Assembly: GCA_019914995.1 (NCBI GenBank)
Contig: CM034140.1
Span: 7,052,026 to 7,116,025 of the forward strand
Direction: 5' to 3'
Source: Acanthochlamys bracteata
Taxonomy: Eukaryota > Streptophyta > Magnoliopsida > Pandanales > Velloziaceae
Length of the DNA stretch: 64,000 nucleotides
The notes beneath the pieces were generated by a model. The model was not told the origin of the DNA. It ran no database searches and saw nothing but the letters and a program-made list of their open reading frames with translations. This document shows positions 60,958 to 64,000 of this stretch, piece after piece; within the stretch, counting starts at the first letter, position 1, and each line of letters begins with the position of its first letter. A program made the translations under genes and the position numbers.

Positions 60958-63900
60958 TCATCTGATTTGAATTGATGGAACTCTCGCTCTGTAGCAGTGA
61001 AGTGGGCCGAGTGACTGGAAGGCTCGCTGGAAGTAAAGCTTCATCTCCTCATTCTCATCAGTACTACTAGTGCAGCTCATCATTCTTCTCCAAGGCTCAT
61101 CGTTCATACGAATCTTGAGATTTTTATTTTCTGTGATTTGAGGTCCAAAGGGGAGCTTCTGCAAATCATACCCACAGCCACTTATTTGTAGAAGTTTCAG
61201 AGAAGGAAAAGCATACTCACCGTCACATATCCTGCGGAGTCTATGTAGTCTTCTAAGCACCAATGTCCTCAAGCAGCCGAAAAATTGTTGTTCTTCTTTT
61301 ATTTCCACTACACTACCACCGCTGCCTTCTACAGTAAGTTGCTCCATGTTGCGACAAGCAAACACTTCGAGATGCTCGAGGCTCCTGAGTTCAATAACCC
61401 AAGTGATGCTTTCCAATCCATGGCAGCTGTGAAGTTCTAATTTCCGGATGGAAGGCATAGCTACTCCCGGCTGTACTTGCTTAGGCCATATGAATCCTGA
61501 AATACCCGAAATGGAAACTGTTTCGATTTCCGGAAGATTCCATCCTTCTTCGAATATCATTGCATCCGTACTAGAAATTCTTCCCTTAAGACTGAGATCA
61601 TTCAGATTTTTGCTCAACGACGATGTGGTACCGACGAGATTTACCATCTTCCTCATCTCGTCCTCATTACTTTTACTTTTAGCACCATCAGACAAAAAAA
61701 TTGATCGTATGAAACAATTCCGAGTGGTGGTCGTTGATAATTGGAGGAGATCATCAAAGCTTTCTACGGATATCCCAAGAAACTGCAAGCTGTTGCTTAA
61801 ACTCAGCACCTCTTCGATTCTTGTTGATCTCGTTCCTTCCCAGTAAGTTATTCCCCAAGCCATGAAACTACTGTCATAAAAATCGAGTACTAGTAGCTCG
61901 GATAGGTTCGATATCCATCCATATGGTATGTAAACGAGGCTCCCTGTATTCCGAAGAAGCAAAAACTTGAGCTTTCCTAAGTTCTTCATTTTTTCCGGCA
62001 ACTCTTTAATATCAGTATTAGATAGATTCAAATAGAGAAGGTTTTCAAGAGAAATGATGATTTCTTCAGGAAGCTGGCGAATATATGAATGTTGTAAATC
62101 TAAATATTGCAGTTTTTGCGGAGAGACCAATTGTGCACTAGACAGACTACAACTGTTGTAAAAGATTGTAAGACTTAACAATTCGGAGCAGCGTAGTGGG
62201 TATTTTGGTGCTTCTTCTTTTTCTTTTTCTTCGGTTAGCAAGGATATACGTTGAGCACCTTGCAATTGGTGGGTATCAATTTCCTCCAATTTTTTCACAA
62301 TCCATTTATTTGGTTTGCGCCCCTCTTCATTCGCAATCCATAGTGCCATGTCTCGAATAACGTCATGCATCCAAACCTGCATGAATATTTATATAGTTTC
62401 AAAATAGATTGTTTTGTAAATACGTGAAAAACGTGCAATCATTGATATCATTAATCGGTATACTAGTTTTATTATTAAATTTTAGTATATGATCTAATTT
62501 ATATAATAAAAAAATTTAGACAAATGGTGTATATAGCCATGTAGCTAGTGGTGCCTTGGTGCACATACAATTATCTTTAAATAGGTCCTTTTAAAATTTT
62601 GGGTATATTTTAATGGCTTTGCTCTTTTTTTATTTTTCCTTTGTTATTAAGTAACCTAGCTAGCGTTATCTATCTGGTTCCATCATACATAGATGTGTTT
62701 TTGAGCATCTAAATTACATATTAGATTTTCAACTCAATGAAAAGCCTAAATTCCACTGCACTATTTCTATAGTATATTGCATCATCGTAAAAAGCACGAC
62801 ATAAAATATATTTTTGTTACCGACTTAACACAAAAAAATATGTTTGACTTAAACCGTATCATTCTATAGGTACATTGTTATGTGGCCTCCCGTATATACT
62901 CTACTTAGATGATTATTGATTATGCTATCCCTTATGCAATCACATAGGAATAATCAAGCAAGTTTTATTTTACTTCTCCGAAGATTCAGTATATAGCCTG
63001 TCATTCATATATAATAAGAAAATTAATTAATATATAATTAGGAAACATAATTTGAAGACATCTTAAGTTACAATTAATTATGCCTAATTAAGCTCACTTG
63101 AATAATTTTTAATGCTAACTAATTACTATTCCTAAAAGCAAAATGGGGAGAAAAAGGATGCCCCGAAAATTTCAACTTGTTAATTTCGTAGTTGAACAAA
63201 TATTCCCAGAGTTTTTAAAGTAGCCAAATTATTTTTCACAAAAGTTATTTGAAAGACATGTAGTGGTATAAAGTATCATTAAAATCTTTAAATCTCACGA
63301 ATTCGAAAAACTTTAGAGTTAGGGTAAGTACTATTGCCATACCATACTCTATGTTAACATTCACTCTAAATGACATGAGAACTTCCTATATATTAAATAT
63401 GCTTGTATAATATGTTTTTTAAACTTTTTACTAAACTTTAATGAACTTTTTTAGCTTATATATACAAGTATATACAGGAACAGCACGGGTCCATAAACGT
63501 AGTATAAACAAGAGGAACACATGCAAAAAGAGTTATCTTAAATCAATTTTATAGTAAGGCTTGAGAATCATCAAAAGAGATATATAAAACAAGTGAAAGG
63601 AAACAAGATCGTATTAGGGATTAGTAGTTACCTTTGTTTCATCATCAGGATCATGCTCTAATAAGGCTGCCGTTCTCAGTCTTCCGACGAGCAAAATACC
63701 GTCTCCATAAGCACCGTGATAATTATAGGTTGAGTTGAAATTGAGGAATCCTAAGCCAATCCAGCTCTGTACCAGCTGGTGTACATCAATCTTCCAATCT
63801 TCTGGCCACAATGCGCAAGACAAGAAGCACTGCTTATCTGTCTCATCCTTCAACGAGTCATAACTGAGCACAAGCGTACGAAATATTTCGTCTTCTTCGC

Positions 63901-64000
63901 CACGCACTTGAAGGTGTTTCGATTCTTTGATAAATTTCAGCGCCTTCCGCCACTCATCAATGGTTGTCTTCGAAGCCATCGCACGCCCGATAGATTTCAG
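60958..64000 (-). CDS. CC-NBS-LRR (CNL) immune receptor, 3' part; cut by window edge
   Basis: Intracellular disease-resistance receptor of the RPS2/RPS5-like CNL class. Two exons are visible on the minus strand: from the window edge 64000 to 63632, and 62376-60958; the intron 63631-62377 is GT-AG. They give 595 residues of the C-terminal part; the coiled coil, P-loop and most of NB-ARC lie outside. The frame enters at LKSIGRAMASKTTIDEWRKA, which follows the GLPLAL motif in relatives. The ARC2 part shows LVLSYDSLKDETDKQCFLSC and ALWPEDW. The MHD motif is WMHDVIRDMALWIANEEGR, at the start of the second exon. LRRs follow, for example LQYLDLQHSYIRQLPEEI, LLYLNLSNTDIKELPEKM and LEHLEVFACRNMEQL, up to a TGA at 60960-60958. 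The coding sequence is open throughout. The intron immediately before the MHD motif is unusual for this class. Confidence 0.93.

Overview
This is a stretch of nuclear DNA from a flowering plant, most likely a eudicot. The genes carry many short exons with GT...AG introns, the intergenic DNA is very AT-rich, and every recognisable gene belongs to a plant family: AHL, SUPERMAN-type zinc finger, clade A PP2C, plant SMO2, PMT/QUASIMODO-type methyltransferase, BPM, AKR4C and CC-NBS-LRR. The sequence alone does not let me name the species. I built twelve protein-coding genes from splice sites and reading phase. Eleven are complete and each sums to an exact multiple of three; one runs off the right edge. 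I also describe one probable thirteenth gene or pseudogene nested inside an intron.

Layout. 1-15 kb holds two intronless regulatory genes in divergent orientation, an AT-hook nuclear protein (minus) and a SUPERMAN-like repressor (plus), in a sea of AT-rich DNA full of short inverted-repeat elements (MITE-like). 15.6-20.3 kb holds a tropinone-reductase-like SDR (plus) facing tail-to-tail a clade A PP2C (minus) with ABA-response elements upstream. 23.4-33.7 kb holds two minus-strand genes: sterol 4-alpha-methyl oxidase SMO2 (7 exons) and a PMT11-like Golgi methyltransferase (9 exons). 36.8-41.2 kb holds a BPM-type MATH-BTB adaptor (plus). 41.9-43.8 kb holds two further inverted-repeat elements. 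44.3-53.7 kb holds a tandem pair of AKR4C aldo-keto reductases (plus) with identical exon phases; the 3.4-kb first intron of the first carries an antisense two-exon gene for a small secreted eight-cysteine peptide that lacks an ATG. 54.5-56.0 kb is a MAM33/p32 mitochondrial matrix protein (plus), 57.3-59.7 kb a Yip1-family membrane protein (minus), and 61-64 kb the 3' part of a CNL immune receptor (minus).

The genes do not form a pathway or an operon; this is an ordinary plant gene neighbourhood. The points most worth checking are (1) the AHL gene, whose conserved N-terminus is intact but starts at CTG in a perfect plant initiation context, with no ATG in the leader upstream for about 150 nt; (2) the nested antisense cysteine-rich peptide gene, complete with TATA box, signal peptide and phase-matched intron but with TTG where an ATG is expected; (3) an unusual foldback element containing an internal tandem triplication; and (4) several families of MITE-like elements.
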